From an uncultured bacterium (GTDB lineage: Bacteria > Bacillota_I > Bacilli_A > RFN20 > CAG-826), in the NCBI GenBank assembly GCA_949290725.1, contig CASEST010000011.1, positions 1-5,305 on the forward strand: a stretch of 5,305 nucleotides of DNA, in the 5' to 3' direction. Under the pieces are notes generated by a model. That model did not search any database. It was not told the DNA's origin and saw nothing but the letters and a program-made list of their open reading frames with translations. Below, in pieces: positions 1-5,305 of the stretch (position 1 is its first letter; every line of letters begins with the position of its first letter). The position numbers and the translations under genes are program-made.

Positions 1-1
1 A

Positions 2-616
2 TTATATGATATTTTAAGAATCGATCATTTTAGAGCTTTTGATACCTATTATATTATTCCTAAAAGCTGTCCAACTGCTAGAGTTGGTGAATGGAAGAAT
101 GCTCCTGGTGATGAATTCTTTAGTTTTTTAGAAAATCAAAATATTAATTTACCAATTATTGCTGAAGATTTAGGTGATTTATTTGATTCAGTTTTAGAAT
201 TAAGAGATAAACACAATCTCCCAGGAATGAATGTTTTAGAGTTCACTTTGCTTGATAAAGATGAGGAAATTATACAAAATCAAGTTGTTTATACCGGAAC
301 ACATGATAATGATACTCTTGTTGGATGGTACAACTCTTTAAAAGCTGAAGAAAAAGAGATGCTTGAAGTAGTTATGAGATTTAAGAAGATGGAAGGCAAA
401 GATTATTATCATAAGATAATGAATCATGCCTATTCTTCAATTGCTGATTATGTAATTGTTCCTACTCAAGATATTCTTAAACTTGATTCTTATTATCGTA
501 TGAATGTTCCAGGAACTTGCGGAGCTCCTGATTGGCAATTTAGAATTACTAGCTATGATGCCTTAAAAAAACATCTACCTTATATTAAGGAATTGATTGA
601 AAAAACTAACCGTTAA
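2..616 (+). CDS. malQ: 4-alpha-glucanotransferase (amylomaltase), C-terminal part, 5' end outside window
   Basis: GH77 4-alpha-glucanotransferase, a cytoplasmic enzyme that moves alpha-1,4-glucan segments between maltodextrins during maltose or glycogen breakdown. The frame is open from base 2, giving 204 residues; the family is usually about 500, so over half lies upstream of the window. The visible part carries all the catalytic signatures: RIDHFRAF with the nucleophile Asp at local residue 8, IIAEDLGD with the acid/base Glu at residue 55, and TGTHDNDT with the third catalytic Asp at residue 102. It ends with PDWQFRI, typical of the family C-terminus. The usual motif is RIDHFRGF; here Gly is Ala, a mild change next to the nucleophile. 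The ATG at 227 (within PGMNVLEF) is internal and is not the start. The TAA stop is 2 bp before rimO, indicating one transcript. The family call is very secure from the motifs; the upstream start cannot be seen. Confidence 0.95.
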   Translation, partial: LYDILRIDHFRAFDTYYIIPKSCPTARVGEWKNAPGDEFFSFLENQNINLPIIAEDLGDLFDSVLELRDKHNLPGMNVLEFTLLDKDEEIIQNQVVYTGTHDNDTLVGWYNSLKAEEKEMLEVVMRFKKMEGKDYYHKIMNHAYSSIADYVIVPTQDILKLDSYYRMNVPGTCGAPDWQFRITSYDALKKHLPYIKELIEKTNR

Positions 617-618
617 TT

Positions 619-1917
619 ATGATAAATATCACTTTAATTAGCTTAGGATGCGCTAAAAATACAGTTGATAGTGAAGCAATTCTCGCTCTTTTTGATAAGA
701 ACGAGAATTTTCATATTTCTAATGAATTAAAAAAAGCTGATTGTATTATTATTAATACTTGTGGCTTTATTCAAGATGCTAAAGTTGAAGCGATTAATGT
801 AATTTTTGATACTTTAAATAAATATAGCCAAGCAAAAGTAGTTGTAATCGGTTGCTTAGTTGAACGTTATTTAAAAGAATTAAAAGAAGAAATTCCTGAA
901 GTCTCTTTATGGATTTCTTTTAAAGATTACCCACATATGGCAAATTTAATCGCCAATATATTTAATGAAACAGATTTAAAAGAATTTAATATCTTTGATC
1001 GTGTTTTATCAACTCCAAAATATAGTGCCTATTTAAAAATTAGCGAAGGCTGTTCTAATTATTGCGGATTTTGTGCTATTCCTTATATTCGTGGACCATT
1101 CCATTCTTTTAAAATGGAAGATTTAATTTTAGAAGCAAAAAAATTAGCTAATAAAGGAATTAAAGAATTAGTAGTAATTTCTCAAGACACTGGTAAATAT
1201 GGTTTAGATTTTAAAGATGAAAATATTAATTTATTAGCTCTTTTAAAAGAATTAGACAAAATCGAAGGTTTAGAATTTATCCGTGTTTTATATCTTTATC
1301 CAGAAGAAATTAGCGATGAATTGATTGATTTTATTAATTCATCAAAAAAATTAACTCATTATTTTGATATTCCAATTCAACATGCTTCAAATAAAATCTT
1401 AAAATCGATGTTAAGAAAGGATAAGAAGGAAGATATAATCGCTTTATTAAAAAAGATCAAAGAAAAGGTTAAAGATCCAATCTTTAGAACTACCTTAATT
1501 GTTGGCTATCCTGGAGAAACTGAAGAAGATTTTAACGAATTAAAACAATTTATTGAGGAAAATCATTTTAATCATCTAGGCGTTTTTAAATATTCTAAAG
1601 AAGAAGGAACTTATGGAGCTCTTTTAAAAGAGCAAGTTGATGAAAAGGTAAAAGAAAGAAGAAGAGATGAAATAATGCGTCTTCAACAAAAGATTTCTTA
1701 TGAAGAAAATAAAAAATTAATCAACAAAGAGTTTAAAGCAATCATAACTGCTAAATTAAGAAATAATGAATATCTAGTTAGATGTGGTTATAATTCACCA
1801 GATGGAATAGATGGGAATATTTATTTAAAAAGTTTACAAAATCACGTTTTAGGTGATATTATATGTATAAAGATTACTCAAGCCTCAATTTATGATTTAG
1901 AGGCTGTTGAAATTTAG
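619..1917 (+). CDS. rimO: ribosomal protein S12 methylthiotransferase RimO
   Basis: Radical-SAM enzyme that adds a methylthio group to a conserved Asp of ribosomal protein S12, using two 4Fe-4S clusters. At 432 aa it is full length for the family. The N-terminal MTTase domain (about 1-115) has the LGCAKNTVDSE start and cluster-ligand Cys 11, 48 (NTCGF) and 79 (GCLVERY). The radical SAM domain has Cys145-x3-Cys149-x2-Cys152 followed by IPYIRGPFHSF. The motifs ISQDTGKYG, LYLYPEEISDELI and HYFDIPIQHAS are RimO-like rather than MiaB-like. Residues from about 370 form the C-terminal TRAM domain. The ATG at 619 puts LGC at its usual distance from the N-terminus. It has no Shine-Dalgarno at proper distance (AAGGAA at 587-592 is 26 nt away), so translation probably depends on ribosomes ending malQ 2 nt upstream. 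The stop is TAG, and the ribosome binding site of the next gene overlaps it. Confidence 0.95.
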   Translation: MINITLISLGCAKNTVDSEAILALFDKNENFHISNELKKADCIIINTCGFIQDAKVEAINVIFDTLNKYSQAKVVVIGCLVERYLKELKEEIPEVSLWISFKDYPHMANLIANIFNETDLKEFNIFDRVLSTPKYSAYLKISEGCSNYCGFCAIPYIRGPFHSFKMEDLILEAKKLANKGIKELVVISQDTGKYGLDFKDENINLLALLKELDKIEGLEFIRVLYLYPEEISDELIDFINSSKKLTHYFDIPIQHASNKILKSMLRKDKKEDIIALLKKIKEKVKDPIFRTTLIVGYPGETEEDFNELKQFIEENHFNHLGVFKYSKEEGTYGALLKEQVDEKVKERRRDEIMRLQQKISYEENKKLINKEFKAIITAKLRNNEYLVRCGYNSPDGIDGNIYLKSLQNHVLGDIICIKITQASIYDLEAVEI

Positions 1918-1921
1918 GAGG
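1916..1921 (+). promoter_or_regulatory. Shine-Dalgarno AGGAGG overlapping the rimO stop, setting a TTG start
   Basis: A perfect AGGAGG begins at the second base of the rimO TAG stop. It sits 7 nt before the TTG at 1929 and 13 nt before the in-frame ATG at 1935. The spacing favours TTG as initiator of the downstream membrane protein. Confidence 0.75.
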
Positions 1922-1928
1922 ATTATAG

Positions 1929-2180
1929 TTGATTATGGTTTCATGGTTTGATAAACAAGATCAAGTAATTCGTATACTTTTACTTATACCAATTTGGGGT
2001 TGGTTTGTATCAGGTCTATATCGTGTTTTTAAATATGTTGAAGGAGGAAAAAAATCTAATCTTACTTTAGTTATCGGTATTTTATGTTTTATTCCATTCT
2101 TAATTGTTGGTTTTGTAATTTCAATTGTTGATTTAGTAACAACAATTACTGCTAATCAAATTACTTTTTTAGCTGAATAA
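1929..2180 (+). CDS. small two-helix membrane protein, unknown function
   Basis: I do not recognise the family. The 83-residue product has a short polar N-terminus (SWFDKQDQ), a first hydrophobic segment at about 13-35 (with PIWGWFVSGLYR), a short basic loop (VEGGKKSN, 38-44) and a second segment at about 45-70. By the positive-inside rule, both the Arg-containing end of helix 1 and the Lys-rich loop would lie in the cytoplasm, though two helices in 83 residues make the topology uncertain. The TTG start at 1929 is chosen because it is 7 nt from a perfect AGGAGG; the ATG at 1935 would shorten the protein by two residues and place it 13 nt away. It is 11 bp after rimO and before the operon terminator, so it is the last gene of the malQ-rimO transcript. 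A real gene is supported by the strong ribosome site and the coherent hydrophobic pattern. Confidence 0.8.
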   Translation: MIMVSWFDKQDQVIRILLLIPIWGWFVSGLYRVFKYVEGGKKSNLTLVIGILCFIPFLIVGFVISIVDLVTTITANQITFLAE

Positions 2181-2211
2181 TTAATATAATATTTATTTTT
2201 GATTATTAAGT

Positions 2212-2240
2212 AAAACTAGAGGATTAATCCTCTAGTTTTT
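2212..2240 (+). terminator. rho-independent terminator of the malQ-rimO-membrane protein operon
   Basis: Bases 2212-2239 are a perfect 28-bp inverted repeat. The core stem is CTAGAGGA (2216-2223) pairing with TCCTCTAG (2228-2235) around loop TTAA, flanked by AAAA before and TTTTT after. The A tract on one side and T tract on the other allow termination in both directions, although no minus-strand gene reads into it here. It lies 31 bp after the stop of the small membrane protein. Confidence 0.9.
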
Positions 2241-2316
2241 ATTATTTAAAAAAATATGCTTATTACTTTTTAAAATATAGAAATCTGATTAAAATATTTA
2301 ACGAATTATTTGAAAA

Positions 2317-2322
2317 TATAAT
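2317..2322 (+). promoter_or_regulatory. candidate -10 element for the ZIP transporter gene
   Basis: A perfect TATAAT lies 25 bp before the GTG start, after the preceding operon's terminator, so a promoter is expected here. No good -35 hexamer is found at 16-18 bp spacing and there is no TG extension. In DNA this AT-rich a chance TATAAT is likely, so this is tentative. Confidence 0.35.
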
Positions 2323-2335
2323 ATTTATTTTAAAA

Positions 2336-2341
2336 AAGGAG
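2336..2341 (+). promoter_or_regulatory. Shine-Dalgarno AAGGAG for the GTG start of the ZIP transporter
   Basis: AAGGAG ends 6 nt before the GTG at 2348, which is ideal spacing. It decides the non-ATG start: the encoded N-terminus NQYIYSIILLILPF leads directly into the first membrane helix, as expected for the family. Confidence 0.75.
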
Positions 2342-2347
2342 AAAAAA

Positions 2348-3151
2348 GTGAATCAATATATCTATTCTATTATTTTATTAATCTTACCTTTTATTGCGAC
2401 TGGTTTAGGAAGCTCTTTCGTTTTATTTTTTAAAAAGACAAATCCTAAATTAAATCAAATATTTAATGGTTTTGCTGCTGGAGTAATGTTTTCAGCTTCA
2501 GTATTTGGTTTAATCTTACCTTCTTTAGAAACAAATGTTGATTATCTACCCTCTTATTTAGTGACTACTTTAGGTTTTATTTTAGGTATTTTATTAATAT
2601 ATTTAATCGATAAATTAATTCCTCATTTTCATTTATCTTCAAATAGTGAAGAAGGAATTAAAACTAATAAAATATCTCGCGCTAATAAGATGTTTTTAGC
2701 AGTTACTATCCATAATATTCCTGAAGGTTTATCAGTTGGAGTTGCTTTAGGAACTGCTTTAGCTTCTTTTAATAATAATGGTGGCGATTTATTTACCATT
2801 TTAGCTCCTGCTTTAATGATTTCTTTAGGAATTGCGATTCAAAATATTCCTGAAGGAGCAGTAACTGTTTTACCTTTAAAAGAAAACTTTAATTCAAGAA
2901 ATAAAGCCTTCCTTTTTGGGGTAATGAGTGGAATAGTTGAACCAATTGCAGGAATTATCGGTTTATTTTTAGCTTATTATATTACTCCATTAATGCCTTG
3001 GACTTTATCTTTAGCAGCTGGATGTATGGTTTATGTTATTGTTGAAGATTTAATTCCTTCTTCGATGGAAGAAAATAAAAACCATTTTGGTCTATTTTCT
3101 TTCGTTATAGGTTTTTTATTAATGATGATTTTAGAAGGAACATTAGGTTAA
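2348..3151 (+). CDS. ZIP-family divalent metal transporter
   Basis: Membrane importer of the ZIP (SLC39-like) family, most like the bacterial ZupT/GufA branch, expected to bring Zn2+ or related divalent metals into the cytoplasm. At 267 aa it has typical bacterial length and eight hydrophobic segments (roughly 4-26, 38-60, 68-90, 114-140, 147-177, 186-211, 219-235, 247-264). The metal site is plain: HNIPEG in helix 4 (His122, Asn123, Glu126) and QNIPEG in helix 5 (Asn166, Glu169), with a further Glu198 in VEPIAG of helix 6. The loop between helices 3 and 4 holds HFH (residues 93-95), the usual place for a variable His-containing metal-binding loop, though shorter than in many homologues. It is a single-gene unit with its own ribosome site, and its stop lies 4 bp from the stop of the convergent lipoprotein gene. 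Metal specificity cannot be read from sequence, so I give no gene symbol. Confidence 0.92.
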   Translation: MNQYIYSIILLILPFIATGLGSSFVLFFKKTNPKLNQIFNGFAAGVMFSASVFGLILPSLETNVDYLPSYLVTTLGFILGILLIYLIDKLIPHFHLSSNSEEGIKTNKISRANKMFLAVTIHNIPEGLSVGVALGTALASFNNNGGDLFTILAPALMISLGIAIQNIPEGAVTVLPLKENFNSRNKAFLFGVMSGIVEPIAGIIGLFLAYYITPLMPWTLSLAAGCMVYVIVEDLIPSSMEENKNHFGLFSFVIGFLLMMILEGTLG

Positions 3152-3155
3152 ATTA

Positions 3156-3584
3156 TTAAAGCGAGTTTATAATATCGATTTTTTCTCCATTATCAATTAA
3201 AAAATCAATAATTTCTATACTAGTAAAGTTATTTAAAGTTGATGAATAAAAAGTTTCATCTTCTTTATAAAAAATATAATTATCTGCACTTAAAGAAAAG
3301 GCTTGAATCTTTTCTTTAATATAAATAAAAGAGATATAGTAATCTATTTTGCTATTATTATAATCATTTTCACTAATTTCTTTAAAAGATAAAGAAGATA
3401 TAAAATCTAGTTGAGCACTAAATTTATCATATTCAACTACATAATCATATATAAAAGAAGAAGTGCTAGGTGAATAAGCAATATAATCTGGAGTAGTTAT
3501 TTTAAATAAATCGTTATAAGAAGATAATCCACATGAAGATAATGAGGTTAAAATAAGTAATGGTAAAAATAATTTTTTAAACAT
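3156..3584 (-). CDS. small predicted lipoprotein, unknown function
   Basis: The 142-residue product starts with a lipoprotein signal peptide: basic MFKK, a hydrophobic stretch LFLPLLILTSL, and lipobox LSSC with the lipidated Cys at 18. The mature part, about 125 residues, is polar and rich in Ser, Asp, Tyr and Ile. It shows no motif I recognise and no second membrane segment. It should be cleaved by signal peptidase II and anchored to the outer face of the membrane. The start is well fixed: AGGAGG lies 6 nt upstream at 3591-3596, and the signal peptide begins at once. It follows a longer, interrupted lipoprotein gene on the same strand after a 102-bp gap that holds a likely promoter of its own. 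Base use matches the neighbours. Export and lipidation are confident; function is unknown. Confidence 0.85.
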   Translation of the reverse strand: MFKKLFLPLLILTSLSSCGLSSYNDLFKITTPDYIAYSPSTSSFIYDYVVEYDKFSAQLDFISSLSFKEISENDYNNSKIDYYISFIYIKEKIQAFSLSADNYIFYKEDETFYSSTLNNFTSIEIIDFLIDNGEKIDIINSL

Positions 3585-3590
3585 ATAAAT

Positions 3591-3596
3591 CCTCCT
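3591..3596 (-). promoter_or_regulatory. Shine-Dalgarno AGGAGG for the small lipoprotein
   Basis: A perfect AGGAGG on the minus strand sits 6 nt before the ATG at 3584. It contrasts with the larger lipoprotein at 4676, which has no visible ribosome binding site. Confidence 0.75.
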
Positions 3597-3619
3597 ATAA
3601 ATTTAAATTTTCTAATTTT

Positions 3620-3652
3620 ATTTTATCATTTCTTTTAAAAAGAATAACGCAA
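3620..3652 (-). promoter_or_regulatory. candidate extended -10 promoter for the small lipoprotein
   Basis: Reading the minus strand, TGATAAAAT at 3628-3620 matches an extended -10 (TGn plus TAAAAT, 5 of 6 to TATAAT). A weak TTGCGT at 3652-3647 could be a -35, but the 21-bp spacer is long; extended -10 promoters can work without one. The start site would fall near 3613, leaving a leader of about 28 nt that contains the AGGAGG. The spacer also contains an imperfect A/T inverted repeat around 3631-3645, too weak to call an operator. Confidence 0.4.
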
Positions 3653-3686
3653 AGGGTATTGGAAGGATGCTAATATTATTTTCAAT

Positions 3687-3974
3687 TTAAATAGATAGTT
3701 CAAAATTAAACGCTGAAGTTTTAAAATCGGTAATTGAATTATGCTTTAACATATTAAATCTAAGAAAAAGATTAGATTCATTATTTAAAGCTTCTAAATC
3801 GATATATTGAAGAAAAGAAACTTGAATATTGCTTGTTCGAGAGTAATTTGCCTCAATTGAAGATTCGTTATTTGAATCGAAAAACTCATAACTTACGGTT
3901 GGATTTAAGTTTTTATCTAAATCGAAAGTTTTAGAAATTAATGGAGTATTTTTATTAACATTATAATAAGAATA
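3687..3974 (-). pseudogene. detached 3' portion of the larger lipoprotein gene, after an in-frame TAG
   Basis: In the same minus-strand frame as the lipoprotein ORF that stops at 3975-3977, the sequence stays open for 95 more codons and ends in TAA at 3687-3689. It begins YSYYNVNKNTP and ends SAFNFELSI, a polar Asn/Ser/Phe-rich composition like the part before the stop. In DNA this AT-rich a 95-codon open stretch in the one matching frame is unlikely by chance. It has no usable start of its own (the only in-frame ATG is near the end, at 3752) and no ribosome site. I read it as the original C-terminus, giving a full protein of about 329 residues. One base change at 3975-3977 would restore the frame. 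Confidence 0.7.
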
Positions 3975-4676
3975 CTAATGTGAATTTTTATCGCCAGAAT
4001 AATTATTGCCTTCTAATTTTATTAAGTTCGATGATAAATCTCTTCGACTTGAAGCGAAGTTAACTAAAGTTTTATCATCGCTTAAAGTATATGCCATCTC
4101 TAAATGATTAATTCTGCAATTTTCATCATAATAAGGTGAGGTTAATGCTTCAACAAAAATAAGATATTCAGAATAATCAGTCGAAACGTATTCATATCTT
4201 GAAAGTTTTATTTGGTATGCCCCATAGATTTGTTCATCATCTTCTAAAATACCAGAAATATTATTTATATTTATTAAATTCCAAGTTTGAGGAATGTCTT
4301 TATAAACGAAAGTTAAATTATCAGTATAAAGATTTTTTAAGTTGTTTATAGTTTTTTCTAAAAGCAAATCCATACTTTTTGCACTAGAATCATTATTAGC
4401 ATAAAGTTTGCCACTAAGATTGCTCTTAGAATCTATTATTTGAAAGTAACTAGCAAAATGAATTTTAACTTTATTTGTTTTTTCATTTAAGAAACTAAGA
4501 TCATAAATTTCAATATATGAATCATTATTAATTTCGATTCTATAGTCTTCATTTAATTTATATTTAGCAATTAAATCATCAATACTAAAAATATATGATG
4601 TATTGTTTATTCCACATCCAGCAATAAAAAAAGTTAAAAAAGATAAATATATTATTTTAAGTTTTTCTTTTTTCAT
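3975..4676 (-). CDS. predicted lipoprotein, truncated by an in-frame TAG
   Basis: The 233-residue ORF starts with a lipoprotein signal: basic MKKEKLK, hydrophobic IIYLSFLTFF, and lipobox IAGC with Cys21. The mature part is polar, with repeated Tyr/Asn/Asp stretches and no domain I recognise. The TAG at 3975-3977 is followed by 95 open codons in the same frame, so the original product was probably about 329 residues and this is a truncated allele. The ATG at 4676 lies inside the 3' end of the upstream minus-strand regulator/membrane gene (20-bp overlap, 4657-4676) and has no Shine-Dalgarno. Its translation therefore probably relied on coupling to that gene, which is itself broken. This suggests little or no expression now, though that is inference. 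An alternative is that the N-terminal 233 residues still form a working protein. Function is unknown; a role with the adjacent regulator (for example, sensing or cell-surface stress) is speculation. Confidence 0.7.
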   Translation of the reverse strand: MKKEKLKIIYLSFLTFFIAGCGINNTSYIFSIDDLIAKYKLNEDYRIEINNDSYIEIYDLSFLNEKTNKVKIHFASYFQIIDSKSNLSGKLYANNDSSAKSMDLLLEKTINNLKNLYTDNLTFVYKDIPQTWNLININNISGILEDDEQIYGAYQIKLSRYEYVSTDYSEYLIFVEALTSPYYDENCRINHLEMAYTLSDDKTLVNFASSRRDLSSNLIKLEGNNYSGDKNSH

Positions 4677-5167
4677 ATAGATAAATGATTAAGCTAAGAA
4701 TTAATAATATAAATATTAAAGCAACAAATAATATAAAAAATATAATAAAGGTTAAGGTTGAAGGATTGGAAAAATCTAAAAACCACCATTTCCAAGATAA
4801 AGCATAGTTATGATATATTGGAGTTGAAATAGCAAAAATTAATAATGAAATTGAAATAACAAAAGAAAATGAGGAAGCAATTAGGAAATTATCTTTTTTC
4901 CTTAAACTTTTTATTTTAAATTTATCTTTTTTGATGAATCTATTTTATCGCTATAAAAATCATTTTCAGACTAAAAAAAGAATTTATATCGATATGAAAT
5001 GTTTTTTAAGTTTATCTAATGTATCTAAACTTGGTAAAGCAATTTCGTTTTTTAAGGCTGAAATCATTTGTCGAGATAAAAATAAGACCTTCCCTAACTC
5101 TTCTAGACTAAGATTAAAGTCTTTTCTTATTTTTAAAATTATTGCTAACAATTTTAGGTGAAATCAT
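4657..5167 (-). pseudogene. broken XRE-type helix-turn-helix regulator with C-terminal membrane segments
   Basis: Reading the minus strand in pieces gives one coherent protein. (1) From ATG 5167, MISPKIVSNN. (2) After one extra base near 5137, in the next frame, LKIRKDFNLSLEELGKVL then FLSRQMISALKNEIALPSLD and LDKLKKHF, a clear Cro/CI-type HTH (compare the common pattern RK..NLSQEELA..L.VSRQ.IS..E....P), up to TAA at 4984-4986. (3) In a third frame, after a TAG at 4971-4973, the hydrophilic linker SENDFYSDKIDSSKKINLK. (4) Back in the HTH frame from about 4914, KIKSLRKKDNFLIAS, then two hydrophobic segments (SFSFVISISLLIFAIS and TLTFIIFFILFVALIFILL) flanking WKWWFLDF, ending at TAA 4657-4659. 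No start codon serves the membrane piece alone. The first and third frame changes fall in short T or A runs; the second is best explained by loss of two bases, which would restore ISIDKFFF. HTH proteins with a membrane tail are common in Bacillota. The gene is non-functional as read, unless the indels are sequencing errors. Confidence 0.75.
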
Positions 5168-5182
5168 AAATAATATAAAAAT

Positions 5183-5188
5183 ATTATA
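5183..5188 (-). promoter_or_regulatory. candidate -10 element for the degraded regulator
   Basis: A perfect TATAAT on the minus strand lies 15 bp before the ATG at 5167, so the leader would be only about 8-9 nt with no Shine-Dalgarno, close to leaderless. No convincing -35 is seen (TTATTT at 17-bp spacing). It is tentative in such AT-rich DNA. Confidence 0.3.
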
Positions 5189-5241
5189 GCTGATTTAATA
5201 AAAATAAATAATTCTTCTAGATTTTATAACTTAAATAAAAT

Positions 5242-5266
5242 AAAAAAACACGATATTAATCGTGTT
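5242..5266 (-). terminator. rho-independent terminator after the tRNA
   Basis: On the minus strand AACACGAT (5266-5259) pairs with ATCGTGTT (5254-5247) around a 4-nt loop. The stem runs into five further T, making a run of seven T (5248-5242). It lies 12 bp beyond the encoded CCA of the tRNA, so it ends that transcript and separates it from the regulator/lipoprotein cassette. Confidence 0.85.
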
Positions 5267-5278
5267 ATATATTAATAA

Positions 5279-5305
5279 TGGTGCCCCCTCGCAGAGTCGA
5301 ACTAC
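5279..5305 (-). tRNA. tRNA 3' end (partial, isotype not determinable)
   Basis: The minus strand gives the 3' part of a tRNA, cut by the window edge. GTAG (the last four bases of the 5' T-stem strand) leads into T-loop TTCGACT (5301-5295), then CTGCG (5294-5290) closes the stem. The acceptor strand is AGGGGGC (5289-5283), followed by discriminator A and an encoded CCA (5281-5279). The T-stem pairs are G-C, T-G, A-T and G-C, and the implied 5' acceptor is GCCCCCT. The anticodon lies outside the window. A GC-starting acceptor with discriminator A would suit tRNA-Leu among others, but that is only a guess. Confidence 0.9.

Noticed and set aside
227..616. ATG at 227 as the start of a 129-residue protein
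   Set aside because: The frame is open to the left window edge and upstream codons carry the GH77 catalytic motifs, so the ATG is an internal Met of malQ.
619..1917. MiaB (tRNA methylthiotransferase) instead of RimO
   Set aside because: LGCAKNTVDSE, GCLVERY, LYLYPEEISDELI and HYFDIPIQHAS fit RimO, and the length is also that of RimO.
2241..2347. Riboswitch or metal-responsive leader before the ZIP gene
   Set aside because: The 107-bp gap is nearly all A/T with no conserved structured element or second hairpin that I can recognise.
4931..5161. 76-codon plus-strand ORF
   Set aside because: It lies antisense to the degraded HTH gene, has no ribosome site, and its composition (Lys/Phe-rich with no pattern) is that of a shadow; the minus strand gives recognisable HTH sequence.
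5165..5305. tRNA 3' end as an integration (att) site for a mobile element
   Set aside because: No integrase is present, and I see no repeat of the tRNA 3' end elsewhere in the window; the encoded CCA is followed directly by a normal terminator.

Overview
This is an AT-rich chromosomal window (GC clearly under 35% by eye) from a low-GC Gram-positive-type bacterium, most likely a Bacillota/Mycoplasmatota relative. The protein families and codon use (A/T third positions, AGA for Arg, TTA for Leu) fit that group. Every tryptophan I read in the intact genes is TGG and none has an in-frame TGA, so the standard bacterial code fits better than the Mycoplasma TGA=Trp code. GTG and TTG starts occur. 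Two predicted lipoproteins with clear lipoboxes point to a cell with a single exposed membrane.

Left part (1-2240, plus strand): the 3' part of a 4-alpha-glucanotransferase gene (malQ, truncated by the window edge), then rimO two bases later, then a small two-helix membrane protein whose Shine-Dalgarno overlaps the rimO stop codon. A perfect-palindrome hairpin terminator closes this tight operon. Middle (2241-3151, plus): a stand-alone ZIP-family metal transporter with its own candidate -10 element and a strong ribosome binding site. It converges, with only 4 bp between stop codons, on a minus-strand lipoprotein gene.

Right part (3156-5305, minus strand): reading from the right edge there is the 3' end of a tRNA with encoded CCA and its rho-independent terminator. 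Next comes a broken gene for an XRE-type helix-turn-helix regulator with a two-helix membrane tail (at least three frame changes and an internal TAG). Then follows a lipoprotein gene whose reading frame is cut by a single in-frame TAG but stays open for another 95 codons, and finally a smaller intact lipoprotein with its own extended -10 promoter. The regulator and the larger lipoprotein overlap by 20 bp and look like one decaying co-expressed cassette.

I do not see a novel defence, mobile or CRISPR-like system. The most interesting material is the degraded regulator/lipoprotein cassette and its internal stop codons. They are most simply explained by pseudogenisation or, at the homopolymer sites, by sequencing error.
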